64,000 bases of DNA from Thalassospira mesophila (GTDB lineage: Bacteria; Pseudomonadota; Alphaproteobacteria; Rhodospirillales; Thalassospiraceae): contig NZ_JFKA01000001.1 in NCBI RefSeq assembly GCF_002115755.1, positions 682,001-746,000 on the forward strand. The letters are read 5' to 3'. Every line of letters begins with the position of its first letter. Within the stretch, counting starts at the first letter, position 1. This document shows, in pieces, positions 8,261 through 17,127 of this stretch. A program made the translations under genes and the position numbers. The notes beneath the pieces are model-generated. The model was not told the origin of the DNA. It worked only from the letters and a program-made list of their open reading frames with translations, and made no database searches.

Positions 8261-9265
8261 ATGACCGATATCGCCAACCCGATCCTTGTTGAAGCCACCC
8301 GTGGCACCATGGTCGAAAGTTTTCATCGCGGGCGCTATGTGGTGATGAAGGCCGATGGCACGGTGATCGAACAAGGTGGCGATATTGATGCGCTGATGTA
8401 TCCGCGCTCCGCCATCAAGCCCTTGCTGGCAATTCCAATGGTTGAAAGCGGTGCGGCAGACGCGTTTGAACTGGAAGACCAGCATATTGCGCTGGCCTGT
8501 TCGTCGCATAATGGCGAGGAACGCCATGCGCATACCGTGGCGGCGTGGCTGGAAAAACTGGGTTTATCGGTTGATACGCTGGAATGCGCGCCGCATTATT
8601 CGTTGCGCCTGGCATCGGCGATTGAACAGGCGGTGGACCATGTGCAATTGACCAAGGCGCATAACAACTGTTCGGGCAAACATTCGGGCTTTTTGACAAC
8701 GGCAGTGCATCTGGGGGAAGACCCGACAGGCTATATCAACGAAGCCCACCCGGTGCAGCAACGTTTGATCCGTATTTTGGAAGAAATGGGCGATTGTGAT
8801 TTGTCATCCGCGCCGCGCGGTATCGATGGTTGCGGTATCCCCGTTATTGGCATGCGCTTGCGCGATTTGGGCCTGGCCATGGCCCGCATGGCAGATACCA
8901 GCGGGCTGGCCCCGGCGCGCGCGCAAGCAATTGCCCGCATTCGCAAGGGCTGTGCCGCCGATCCGTTTATGGTGGCGGGCACCGGGCGTTTTTGCACCAA
9001 GGTGATGGAAGTGTGTGGCACCGATGCCCTGGTCAAGGTTGGGGCCGAAGGCGTTTATTGCGCAGCATTTCCGCAACAAGGGTTGGGCGTGGCCCTGAAA
9101 ATTGACGATGGCGCACAGCGCGGTGCCGAGGTGGCAATGGGGGCCTTGTTGCGCCGCCATGGCGTGATTGACGATGCCCGTGCCGAAATTTTAAAAGACA
9201 GCCTGACCCCGGTTTTAACCAACTGGGCAGGCAAATATGCCGGTGACATGCGCCCGGCCTTTTAA
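8261..9265 (+). CDS. asparaginase II family protein (rhizobial type)
   Basis: A 334-residue protein of the Asparaginase_II family (thermolabile, unrelated to E. coli AnsA/AnsB). It shows the serine-lysine RSAIKP motif near residue 50, CSSHNGE, NNCSGKHSGF around residue 130, GIDGCGIPV and a C-terminal NWAGKYAGDMRP. It hydrolyses L-asparagine to aspartate and ammonia in the cytoplasm. The ATG is preceded by CGGAG. The next gene starts 43 bases downstream on the same strand, so co-transcription is possible. The family call is firm; physiological substrate specificity is inferred. Confidence 0.9.
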   Translation: MTDIANPILVEATRGTMVESFHRGRYVVMKADGTVIEQGGDIDALMYPRSAIKPLLAIPMVESGAADAFELEDQHIALACSSHNGEERHAHTVAAWLEKLGLSVDTLECAPHYSLRLASAIEQAVDHVQLTKAHNNCSGKHSGFLTTAVHLGEDPTGYINEAHPVQQRLIRILEEMGDCDLSSAPRGIDGCGIPVIGMRLRDLGLAMARMADTSGLAPARAQAIARIRKGCAADPFMVAGTGRFCTKVMEVCGTDALVKVGAEGVYCAAFPQQGLGVALKIDDGAQRGAEVAMGALLRRHGVIDDARAEILKDSLTPVLTNWAGKYAGDMRPAF

Positions 9266-9308
9266 GGCCGGGTAAAAGTGTGCTGCTAAAAAGACAAGGG
9301 GCACCAAC

Positions 9309-9626
9309 ATGTCATTGTTGTTTTATGGTATCGCGGCCATCGCCGAAATTGCCGGGTGTTTTGCCTTCTGGATGGGGCTGCGCGCGGGCAAACCGCTGTG
9401 GTGGATTGCCCCGGGAATTATTGCGCTGGTGATTTTTGCCAGCGTGCTGACCCGGGTTGATGCCGCCTTTGCCGGGCGGGCGTTTGCCGCCTATGGCGGG
9501 GTTTATATTGCCGCGTCCCTGGTGTGGTTATGGGTGATAGAGGGCATACGCCCGGACCGTTGGGATATGGTCGGGGCGGCAATGTGCGTGGCCGGGGCGA
9601 TGGTTATTTTGTTCGCCCCGCGCTAA
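9309..9626 (+). CDS. YnfA/UPF0060-family small membrane protein
   Basis: A 105-residue protein with four predicted transmembrane helices. The family pattern is intact: [19 protein letters not shown], then [28 protein letters not shown] and a [12 protein letters not shown] loop. The family is placed in the SMR/DMT transporter superfamily, and its substrate is not established. The TAA stop (9624-9626) lies inside the first six bases of the repeat element that begins at 9623, so the end of this gene was shaped by that insertion or by target choice. Confidence 0.9.
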   Translation: MSLLFYGIAAIAEIAGCFAFWMGLRAGKPLWWIAPGIIALVIFASVLTRVDAAFAGRAFAAYGGVYIAASLVWLWVIEGIRPDRWDMVGAAMCVAGAMVILFAPR

Positions 9627-9899
9627 AGTATCCGTTTTAATCAAGACTGTTTTATAGTCCATTTTGTTTGTTTTTGGCGTGTCATTTGGCAAGGCACAGC
9701 GCGCTGCGCGATGCGGCGCATCGGGCGAGCGGTGTAACGCCGCCAAACACCGCCAAAAACAAACCCTGCGGGCCGGTGCAGCCTACCGCCTGGCCGCGTC
9801 GAAATCCTTGTCCGTAAACCCATTACGCTCTGCGGACTTCTCCTTGCCAGGCGGTAGACTGCATCGGCAAAATGGATCTTATTAAAACGGATACTTTAG
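9623..9899. repeat. structured repeat element, copy 1 (MITE-like)
   Basis: A 277-base element bounded by perfect 19-base inverted ends, CTAAAGTATCCGTTTTAAT (left end direct, right end reverse-complemented). Inside are two further inverted repeats: 14-base arms GTTTGTTTTTGGCG/CGCCAAAAACAAAC, and the GCCAGGCGGTAGACTGC arm with its partner (one mismatch in this copy). The core differs from copy 2 at about 4 of 225 bases. It encodes no transposase; the frames across it are not credible proteins. It fills the whole gap between ynfA-type and kinase genes, ending 4 bases from the kinase stop codon. TA at both outer borders fits a TA-targeting transposon such as IS630/Tc1, but this is inference. Confidence 0.85.
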
Positions 9900-9903
9900 C
9901 GGC

Positions 9904-11322
9904 CTATTTTTTGGTTTTGGTGCCGCTTCTGTCTTCGCCGGGCAGCAACACATGAAACGTGGTGCCTTTGCCGGTTTGCGTTTCAAACCAGATGCGCCCG
10001 CCATGTTTGATTTGCACAATATCATGGGTAATCGCCAATCCCTGACCGGTCCCTTTGCCAACTTCCTTGGTGGTGAAAAACGGATTAAAGATCTTTGATC
10101 GGCTTTCCTTGGCGATGCCGGAACCATTGTCGGTGATGCTCACCAGAATTTGGTCATCAAGGGCCGTGGTTTTGATGTGAATATGGCCTTCCTCGGGGCT
10201 GCGGCCCGCTGTTTCAATAGCTTGGGCGGCATTGACAATCAGGTTGAGAAACACCTGGTTTATTTCGTTTATGAAACACGGAATATGCGGCAATTCCGGG
10301 TCGAATTCCTCGGTCAGGCGGGCACTGTGTTTCCATTCGTTGCGCGAAATCACAATGACGTTGGACAAGATGCGGTTGATGTCGGTGGCGGTTTTTTCGC
10401 TGCTGCCGGGGTGGGAAAATTCCTTCATCGACAACACAATGCGGGCCACCTGGTTAATCCCGTCCAGCGATTGCTGGGTGGCGTGGGGAATTTCATCAAG
10501 CAGAAATTCCAGATCAGCATCGCGCATTTGTTTGGAAAATTCGTGAAAGGTGCCATCGGGCAGGCTATCGCGATGTTTCCACAAGGTTTGCAGGGCGGAC
10601 CCCAACAAGCGCGATAGTGATCCATAACTGTCATTAAGGAATTTCAGATTATCGCGAATATACTGGCTGGGTGTGTTGATTTCATGGGCAATGCCGCCAG
10701 CCAAGTGGCCAATGGCCTCAAGTTTCTGGGCTTCGCGCAATTCCCCTTCCAGTTTTTTGTGCGATTCCTCGGCTTTTTTGCGTCGGGTAATATCGCGGAA
10801 AATATACAAAAAGCTGGTTTCGCCCATGAAATGCGCCGGGCTGACGATCACCTCCATCGGGAAGCTGTCGCCATCGCGGCGCTGGCCCATGGTTTCGGTG
10901 TAATCATAGCGCAAAACACCGCTGCTGATATTGATACAGCGGTTTAACAGGCGATGGCGGACGGTGTTTTTGCGGTCGATAAACATTTCGTCGGCACCGG
11001 TTTGCGACAGATGTTGGCGCGATGCCCGCAACAGGTCGCACGCCGATTTGTTGCAATCCTGAATGCGCCCGACGCCATCAACAATCAGAATGCCTTCTAC
11101 AACGCTGTCCAGAATGGTTTGTAACCGCTGTTCCGATTCCCGGTGGCGTTTTTTCTGGGCTTCGATCAGCATTTCAACACGCGCCGCCTGATCGGTTGGC
11201 AAGCCAAGCTCGCGCACCGCCGCAATCAGATCAAAATCCGCTTTGTCGGCGGGCGTCAGAATGTCTTTTTGGTCGGGTGGCGTTACAAAGGCACTGTTGG
11301 TCTGCACCGTCGAAGCACTCAT
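9904..11322 (-). CDS. soluble PAS-domain sensor histidine kinase
   Basis: A 472-residue cytoplasmic kinase without membrane segments. A PAS domain occupies about residues 63-182 ([16 protein letters not shown] to [12 protein letters not shown]). The H-box His213 sits in [17 protein letters not shown]. The ATPase domain has N-box [12 protein letters not shown]1 DNGSGIA and G2 [10 protein letters not shown]. This is the third gene of a minus-strand operon with two response regulators (gap 16 bases). The [11 protein letters not shown] box matches kinases that partner with diguanylate or HDOD-type regulators. No receiver domain is fused. The signal is unknown; the PAS core lacks obvious haem or flavin motifs. 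Confidence 0.9.
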   Translation of the reverse strand: MSASTVQTNSAFVTPPDQKDILTPADKADFDLIAAVRELGLPTDQAARVEMLIEAQKKRHRESEQRLQTILDSVVEGILIVDGVGRIQDCNKSACDLLRASRQHLSQTGADEMFIDRKNTVRHRLLNRCINISSGVLRYDYTETMGQRRDGDSFPMEVIVSPAHFMGETSFLYIFRDITRRKKAEESHKKLEGELREAQKLEAIGHLAGGIAHEINTPSQYIRDNLKFLNDSYGSLSRLLGSALQTLWKHRDSLPDGTFHEFSKQMRDADLEFLLDEIPHATQQSLDGINQVARIVLSMKEFSHPGSSEKTATDINRILSNVIVISRNEWKHSARLTEEFDPELPHIPCFINEINQVFLNLIVNAAQAIETAGRSPEEGHIHIKTTALDDQILVSITDNGSGIAKESRSKIFNPFFTTKEVGKGTGQGLAITHDIVQIKHGGRIWFETQTGKGTTFHVLLPGEDRSGTKTKK

Positions 11323-11338
11323 GTTTCAGACCTTTGGT

Positions 11339-12622
11339 TTACGTGGTGGCCGCAGGCGTTGCGGGCCGTGTGGTTTTTTTAACATCATCTGCCGGTGCGT
11401 CGCTTGCGTTTTCCGGGGTGGGTTTGGCCACATCGGTGCCGCGTTTGGTCGATTTGCCACCCCGGCGAATTTCAATGGGTTCGCGAAATTTGTGCAGCCG
11501 CTCGAAGGTGCGCAGGCGTTGCAACTGAACCTCGGAAATGAAATTGCCGTGGGTGAGCAAAACACGGTTTTCGGTGGTTTCGATGTCGGTTAAAAGAAAG
11601 TCATTAACCCGTATTTCTTTGATGTTGACGGTTATTTCCTGCCCGTCGGGATAAATGCTTTCGTCATAAACCGTATCAATTACAGCAAGGCTTGTGCGCA
11701 GGCGCGCCAGCAAATCGGGATCATAACGATCTTTATGATACAGCAATTCGTCAAAATCCTGCGGCAAGGGAAGCTCCCCGCGCACGCGTTCGGCCAACTG
11801 GTTTAAAATGCGCAATACCCGCGCGCCAAGCGGAATATCGGTGCCATGCGGCCCTTTTTCAGGAAATCCGGTGCCATCGAAATTACGGTTCTGCATGCGG
11901 ATAATGTTGGCGACAGGCTCCAGACGCGGAATATTGGCAACCAGTTTGGCCGCAACCTCGGGGGTGCGTTTGACAATGTCGCGTTCAAGCGGTTGCAACG
12001 GTTTGTCGCTGGACAGACGGCTAAGAAGATCTGGCGGTAGCGATACCATTCCGATCGGGCACAGTAATGCAGCCAGCCCCAATTCCCAGGGCTGGGGATA
12101 TTCGATGTCGGCGGCGACCTGGTCGCACCATGTTTTAACCCGCATGGCCCGGCCAAAAATGGTCGGGTTCAACTGGGCCAGAACATCGGTCAGAACTTTG
12201 ATGCTGCCTGCCAGCGATTGCTCGATCAGGTTGCGTTCAGAAGTGATCAACTGATGCTGGCGCAGGGCGGCACGAATGCCGGATTCCAGCATTTCATCAT
12301 CGCAGGGTTTGTTGAAAAACCGGAAAATACTGCCACGGTTAATGGCATCAATTGCCGTGGCCTGATCGGCATTGCCGGTCAACATCATGCCAACAGTTTC
12401 GGGATATTTTTTGGCGATGGTTTCAAGCAATTGTACGCCGCTCATGCCGGGCATGCGCATGTCGGCGATGCACACAGCAAAGGGGCCTTCCTCGGCTAAC
12501 ACCTTCAGGGCCTGTTCACCGCCCACGGCGACTGACAAATCGAACTTGCCACGCATGTTGCGCTGTACGCCGCGCAGCAAGTTTTGGTCGTCGTCGACAA
12601 AAAGAATCTTGTTCGTTTCCAT
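11339..12622 (-). CDS. response regulator with degenerate HD-GYP domain
   Basis: A 427-residue protein. Residues 1-125 are a receiver with Asp54 in IADMRMPG and Lys in FNKPC. The following domain aligns with HD-GYP c-di-GMP phosphodiesterases, but its signature is lost: the expected HDxGK reads CPIGM (in GLAALLCPIGMVSLP), and the expected HxxxxDGxGYP reads QNRNFDGTGFPE. Metal ligands are therefore missing, and catalysis is unlikely. The C-terminal 60 residues are a charged Ala/Thr/Pro-rich tail. The ATG has a GGAGGG ribosome site. It is the middle gene of the operon, 18 bases after the HDOD regulator. A protein-interaction role is inferred. Confidence 0.88.
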   Translation of the reverse strand: METNKILFVDDDQNLLRGVQRNMRGKFDLSVAVGGEQALKVLAEEGPFAVCIADMRMPGMSGVQLLETIAKKYPETVGMMLTGNADQATAIDAINRGSIFRFFNKPCDDEMLESGIRAALRQHQLITSERNLIEQSLAGSIKVLTDVLAQLNPTIFGRAMRVKTWCDQVAADIEYPQPWELGLAALLCPIGMVSLPPDLLSRLSSDKPLQPLERDIVKRTPEVAAKLVANIPRLEPVANIIRMQNRNFDGTGFPEKGPHGTDIPLGARVLRILNQLAERVRGELPLPQDFDELLYHKDRYDPDLLARLRTSLAVIDTVYDESIYPDGQEITVNIKEIRVNDFLLTDIETTENRVLLTHGNFISEVQLQRLRTFERLHKFREPIEIRRGGKSTKRGTDVAKPTPENASDAPADDVKKTTRPATPAATT

Positions 12623-12640
12623 GGCACCCTCCTTTTCTGA

Positions 12641-13861
12641 TTATCTGGTCAGGGTCTTGTATTGATTATTTACCTTGGTGGCGATTTCGCGCCAGGTTTC
12701 AAGCCTGCCGGTTTTGCCGATGGCCTCAAGATAGGCCATGTCGATCTGGTCGGGATATTGCGACGCCTGCGTCGGATTGTTAATATCGCGACACAGCATC
12801 TGGGCAAAATACAGGGCCGAAAGCGGGGTCATGGTGCGTTCTGGCACATCGGCCGGGCGATGATGAAAGGCCACGGCCTGCACCACGGGGCCGGGAAACC
12901 CCCATAACCCCAAAAGATAAGCCCCGATTTCGGGATGGGCTGCGCCAAAGACTTCTTCTTCGGCGGTAATGATCGACACATTGTCGCGTTCGACATGTGC
13001 CATTACCTGTTCCATTTCCTGTGTGCGGTTCATCAACAGCACCAGACTGCCAATATGGCTGAGCATGCCTGCCGAAGGCACCATCATCGACATTTGTTTG
13101 CCCAATCCTTCGGCCTCGGCGATCAGGGCGGCGGTCACCCCGATTTGCTGGCTGCGATGGCACAAAAGGTTCAGGCGCCGGGTGATGTGCCCCGGCCCCT
13201 TGAAACCTTGAAAAAGACCGACAAACAGGGCCAGCGATTTCAGGGTATCCATGCCGATCATACGCACGGCATGCGAGACCGAGCTTATTTTTTGCGTAAT
13301 GGCAAAATAGGCGGAATTGGTCAGTTTCAGGACTTCTGCCGTTAAGGCAATATCAGCCGAAACAATCGATGTGATGCGGTCATTCCCGGCCATCGGGTCT
13401 TCAAGGGTTTTGACCAGTCGCATATAGGTGTCGGGTGGCGAGGCAAGGGCATCTATCCCTGATATCAGGGCGCGCAAGCCGGGGCGCTGCAACATGCCTT
13501 TTAATTCCAGCGCATGTTCGATGGTTTCAATCAGCAATCCCTCGTCGCAGGGTTTGGCCAGATACTGGTGCGCCGGGCCAACCGTGCGCAGGATGGCTTC
13601 GTCCTCGGCAAATCCTGACAGGATGATGCGGGTGGCCTCGGGATGGCTAATACGGATTTTTTCGAGCAAGGTCGAGCCATCCATGCCCGGCATACGCATA
13701 TCACTGACCACAACATCGATGCTGTTTTGGGCGCACATCTCCAGCGCCATTTTGCCGCTGAGGGCAAAATGGGTTTTCCAGCCGGGCCGCTTTGCATGCA
13801 ACCTGCGCCGTAATCCGTTTAAAATGTTTTCTTCGTCATCGACGAATAGGACCTGGTTCAT
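12641..13861 (-). CDS. response regulator with HDOD output domain
   Basis: A 406-residue protein. Residues 1-125 are a receiver (DDEEN pocket, Asp54 in VVSDMRMPG, Lys in LAKPC). Residues of about 140-340 form an HDOD domain (IVSADIALTAEVLKLTNSAYF, SSVSHAVRMIGMDTLKSLAL, MLSHIGSLVL, HPEIGAYLLGLWGFP). The HDOD fold is related to HD hydrolases but usually non-catalytic and used in signalling. ATG 13861 has AGGAA at good spacing; a TTG one codon earlier is less likely. It is the first gene of the three-gene signalling operon with a degenerate HD-GYP regulator and a PAS kinase. Confidence 0.9.
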   Translation of the reverse strand: MNQVLFVDDEENILNGLRRRLHAKRPGWKTHFALSGKMALEMCAQNSIDVVVSDMRMPGMDGSTLLEKIRISHPEATRIILSGFAEDEAILRTVGPAHQYLAKPCDEGLLIETIEHALELKGMLQRPGLRALISGIDALASPPDTYMRLVKTLEDPMAGNDRITSIVSADIALTAEVLKLTNSAYFAITQKISSVSHAVRMIGMDTLKSLALFVGLFQGFKGPGHITRRLNLLCHRSQQIGVTAALIAEAEGLGKQMSMMVPSAGMLSHIGSLVLLMNRTQEMEQVMAHVERDNVSIITAEEEVFGAAHPEIGAYLLGLWGFPGPVVQAVAFHHRPADVPERTMTPLSALYFAQMLCRDINNPTQASQYPDQIDMAYLEAIGKTGRLETWREIATKVNNQYKTLTR

Positions 13862-14289
13862 CAAAAATTCCTGCGAAACAGAACAACGCGCTGCCTGTCA
13901 TATCTGGGGTGTGGTCGCCCCGAAAAAAAGGTAACGCGCCGTTAAATGCTTTTTCCCTGTTATAAGCCGGGATTCGCGTTTGTCGTGTGTTTTCGAGGGC
14001 GCTAATACGCCATGGTTGATCTTATCGGTTTAAATCAACGGCATGATCCATCCCTAAATGAGGATATTTTTTGGCCAACCTCCTGTTTCCATGATCATTA
14101 GGCTTTTTTCAATCGGAACCTATCCTTAGGGGGTGGTTTAAAATTGTAAAAAACCTGTTCTATTGTTTAATCTCCACCATGCAAAAAAAACCGCTTTGCG
14201 GGAAAAAAGGATGTTGGAACGCAGACCGGGCCAAGCAATGGCGTATAAAAACAAAAACCGGTTTCTTATGTTGCGGGGGGAAGGAAAAG
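13862..14289. other. 428-base intergenic region, no gene seen
   Basis: Divergent control region for the HDOD operon and the pentapeptide-repeat gene. It contains an AT-rich part (about 14080-14180) and a short CCGC-TTT-GCGG hairpin between A-tracts (14181-14206). I see no credible small gene or RNA. An in-frame ATG at 14179 is discussed with the next gene. Confidence 0.5.
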
Positions 14290-15561
14290 GTGAGCGCACG
14301 CGAAGAACTTTACGAAGCCATTCGCCTTCATCAGGCATTTATCGCGCGCAAGCCCGGCGGAAAACGGTTGCAATTGCGCAACGCCAATTTGTCGCGGTTA
14401 AAGGCGCGACGGTTAAGCTTTGCCAATGCCGTTATTCCGGGGACCAATTTTATTCAGGCCATCCTGCATGATGTGCGGTTTGATTTTGCCGATCTGTTTG
14501 CGTGTAACTTTGTCGAGGCCGATCTGGAAGGATCGTTTTTTAACCGCGCCGATATGCGCGGGGTTAATATGGCGCGCAGCCGGTTATGTGATACCGATTT
14601 TACCGAGGCCGACCTGCGGGCAGGCTCCATTATCATTCTGGAATCGGGGCAGGAAAAACAGATTAACCGGCGCAGCGACCTGAGCGGTGCCGATTTGTCC
14701 GGGGCGCGGATGTGGGGCACCAACCTTGCCAATGCCAATATGACCGCGACCAAATTGCACAATGTCGATATGAGCGAAGCCAACATGTTTGCCGTTAATC
14801 TTGAAGGGGCCGATCTGAGCGGCTGCAAGATGAACGGGGCCAAGCTGAAAAACGCCAATCTGAAGGGGGCCCGGTTAAAATTTGTTGATCTGACCGGGGC
14901 TGACTTGAGCGGGGTTAACTTGCGCAATGTTGATTTGTCCGAGGTCGATTTAACCCGCTGTAACACCAATGGTGCCATCGGGGTTAAACGCGGCCCCAAA
15001 CTGCCTGATTCCATTCAGGAACGGATCGACCAGCATGCCGACTGGATCAGCAGCAACGGCCAAAACGGAAACCCCCTGAACGTCGCGGGCGAGGACCTGT
15101 CGGGGGTTGATTTTTCGGGCAGCGACCTGACCGGGGCGTGCTTTGATGAGTGCAATTTACGCGATACCAAATTTATGGATGCCGTGCTGATGCTGACATC
15201 GTTTCGCAATGCCAATATGGAGGGGGCGAAACTGACGGGCGCCCATTGCGCGGGCGTGCGCATGACCGGGGCCAAACTGGACCGGGCGGTGTTGCTTGGC
15301 GCGCAGTTTGATGTTGTCGCCCAGCGCGATGCCAGCGGAAAGGCCACCGGCGAAAGCTGGAAAGCCGATTTAAGCAATGCCAGCCTGTTGCAGTGTGATG
15401 TGCGCAATGTTCGCTTTGTGGAAACCCGGTTGGGCAATGTGCAGTTTCGCGGGGCCAATGTATCGGGGGCCAGCTTTAAAAATTGCGATATCGAGGGGGC
15501 CGATTTTGAAGGCTGCAACCTGCATGCGGCCCTGACCCCGATTGGCCCCAAACCAATGTAA
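14290..15561 (+). CDS. pentapeptide-repeat protein
   Basis: A 423-residue protein built largely of A(D/N)LxX repeats, in three blocks (about residues 25-115, 130-235 and 265-410) separated by non-repeat linkers. The predicted structure is right-handed quadrilateral beta-helices. Repeats such as ADLSGARMWGTNLANANM and ADLSGVNLRNVDLSEVDL are clear. I place the start at the GTG 14290 because of the strong GGAAGGAAAAG site. An in-frame ATG at 14179 would add 37 residues that are Lys/Cys-rich and unlike the repeats. Functions in the family range from gyrase protection to scaffolding. Nothing in the sequence points to one of these, and there is no signal peptide. Confidence 0.85.
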   Translation: MSAREELYEAIRLHQAFIARKPGGKRLQLRNANLSRLKARRLSFANAVIPGTNFIQAILHDVRFDFADLFACNFVEADLEGSFFNRADMRGVNMARSRLCDTDFTEADLRAGSIIILESGQEKQINRRSDLSGADLSGARMWGTNLANANMTATKLHNVDMSEANMFAVNLEGADLSGCKMNGAKLKNANLKGARLKFVDLTGADLSGVNLRNVDLSEVDLTRCNTNGAIGVKRGPKLPDSIQERIDQHADWISSNGQNGNPLNVAGEDLSGVDFSGSDLTGACFDECNLRDTKFMDAVLMLTSFRNANMEGAKLTGAHCAGVRMTGAKLDRAVLLGAQFDVVAQRDASGKATGESWKADLSNASLLQCDVRNVRFVETRLGNVQFRGANVSGASFKNCDIEGADFEGCNLHAALTPIGPKPM

Positions 15562-15640
15562 CAGGGCATGGGGTGCTGGCCGTTGACCCGGCGCGCTGTG
15601 TGTGGCCGCAACATTTGCGCAACGGGCCGTCACGGGCAAG

Positions 15641-15672
15641 AAAAAGGCGACACAGGGTATGTGAGCGCCTTT
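15641..15672. terminator. bidirectional terminator between pentapeptide gene and argJ
   Basis: AAAGGCG (15643-15649) and CGCCTTT (15666-15672) form a 7-bp stem. On the minus strand it is followed by a TTCTT tail, and on the plus strand by GTCGTTTG. It sits between convergent genes, 64 bases beyond the argJ stop. Confidence 0.55.
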
Positions 15673-15736
15673 GTCGTTTGATGCCGGGATTATGCGGCGG
15701 GTTCGTCGCCGCTGCTTTTTAAAAATGCCGGGCGGC

Positions 15737-16966
15737 TTAGCTGCGGTAATCGGCGTTGATGGAAATATATCCATGCGTTAAATCGCAGGTCCAGACGGTG
15801 GCGCTGCCATTGCCAAAACCCAGATCAACATCAATGTCGATATACTGGCCCTTGATATGGGCGGTGACCGGGGCTTCATCAAAATCGGCAACCCGTTCGC
15901 CCTTGTGCGCCAACGGAATGCCGCCGATCGACACCGTTAATTTGTTCGGGTCGGCCATCACACCGCATTTACCGACCGCCATCACAATCCGGCCCCAGTT
16001 GGCATCTTCGCCGGCAATTGCGGTTTTAACCAGCGGGGAATTGGCAATCGCCTTGGCCGCTGTTTTGGCTTCGGCGTCATTTAGCGCGCTGGTGACATTG
16101 ATGGTGATAAACTTGCTGGCCCCTTCGCCATCGCGCACGATCTGATGGGCAAGATCAACCAGAACGGTTTCAAGGGCGGTTTTAAACCCGGCCAGATCAG
16201 CCCCGTTGGCATCGTCAAATTCGGCATTCCCGGCGGCACCCGTGGCGGCACACAGCAAGGTATCGGATGTGGATGTATCGCTATCAACCGTGATGGCGTT
16301 AAAGCTGCGGCCATTACAGTCGGCCAGCATGGCCTGCAAGGTGGCATGGGGAATTTTGGCATCGGTAAAAACAAATGCCAGCATGGTTGCCATGTTGGGT
16401 TCGATCATGCCCGACCCCTTGGCGATCCCGGCAAGTTTCACCGGTGTCCCGCCAATGTCGGCGGTGGCGGTGGCACCCTTGGCAAAGGTATCGGTGGTCA
16501 TGATCGCGCGGGCGGCATCCATCCAGGATGCCTTGTCTTCCATCATGGCGGGCAGGGCATCGGTAATGCGGTTTGCAGTGGCCGGTTCGCCAATTACGCC
16601 GGTCGATGCGGTGAAAACCTCGTTTTTTTCGCACGACAAAAGCTTGCAGGTGGCGGTTACTTCGTCGGCGACAAACTGTTCGCCCGCCTTGCCGGTAAAG
16701 GCAATGGAATTGCCGGCATTAACCAGAAACGCCCGTCCCGTTCCGCCGCGCAGGGCTTCGCGGCCCCAGCGCACAGCAGCCGATGCGGTGGTTGATGTGG
16801 TGAAAACAGCGGCAACACTGGTGCCGGTGGCCAGTTCGGCCAGTAACACATCCGGCCGCCCCTTATAGCGAATGCCAAGGGTTGCAGTATGCAGCGTCAC
16901 GCCGCCAATTTCTGGCAATTGGGGAAAAGCAGCCGGGGCAAGCGGCGAAACGGTATGTGCAGCCAT
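15737..16966 (-). CDS. argJ: bifunctional glutamate N-acetyltransferase/ornithine acetyltransferase
   Basis: A 409-residue Ntn-type enzyme of arginine biosynthesis that transfers acetyl from N-acetylornithine to glutamate, or from acetyl-CoA in bifunctional members. The autocleavage motif [14 protein letters not shown] is present, with the Ala193-Thr194 bond as the processing site and Thr194 as nucleophile. The oxyanion TGVIGEP segment (about 122-128) is also seen. The start at 16966 gives the usual family length; a longer frame to 17089 would read through the upstream terminator. It lies downstream of the parvulin gene but is separated from it by that terminator, so it probably has its own promoter. 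Confidence 0.95.
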   Translation of the reverse strand: MAAHTVSPLAPAAFPQLPEIGGVTLHTATLGIRYKGRPDVLLAELATGTSVAAVFTTSTTASAAVRWGREALRGGTGRAFLVNAGNSIAFTGKAGEQFVADEVTATCKLLSCEKNEVFTASTGVIGEPATANRITDALPAMMEDKASWMDAARAIMTTDTFAKGATATADIGGTPVKLAGIAKGSGMIEPNMATMLAFVFTDAKIPHATLQAMLADCNGRSFNAITVDSDTSTSDTLLCAATGAAGNAEFDDANGADLAGFKTALETVLVDLAHQIVRDGEGASKFITINVTSALNDAEAKTAAKAIANSPLVKTAIAGEDANWGRIVMAVGKCGVMADPNKLTVSIGGIPLAHKGERVADFDEAPVTAHIKGQYIDIDVDLGFGNGSATVWTCDLTHGYISINADYRS

Positions 16967-17041
16967 GTGTTTAATGTCCCTTGTCTGGCCGGGCGAAACC
17001 GGGAAGGTAAAATATGGTATGGCGATGCCGGGCATCGTCAT

Positions 17042-17074
17042 AAAAAACGGGGCAGGCCGTTTGGCCAACCCCGT
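17042..17074 (-). terminator. rho-independent terminator of parvulin gene
   Basis: On the minus strand ACGGGG and CCCCGT (plus coordinates 17069-17074 and 17047-17052) form the stem base, with an inner GGCC-rich extension, followed by a run of T. It separates the PPIase gene from argJ. Confidence 0.75.
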
Positions 17075-17127
17075 CTGGTCATTTGGCAATCAAGCCCGAT
17101 AAAACGCCACTTGGCGGTACCGGGTGC

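Noticed and set aside
11339-12622. Active c-di-GMP phosphodiesterase (HD-GYP)
   Set aside because: The HD and GYP signature residues are replaced, so I call it degenerate instead.
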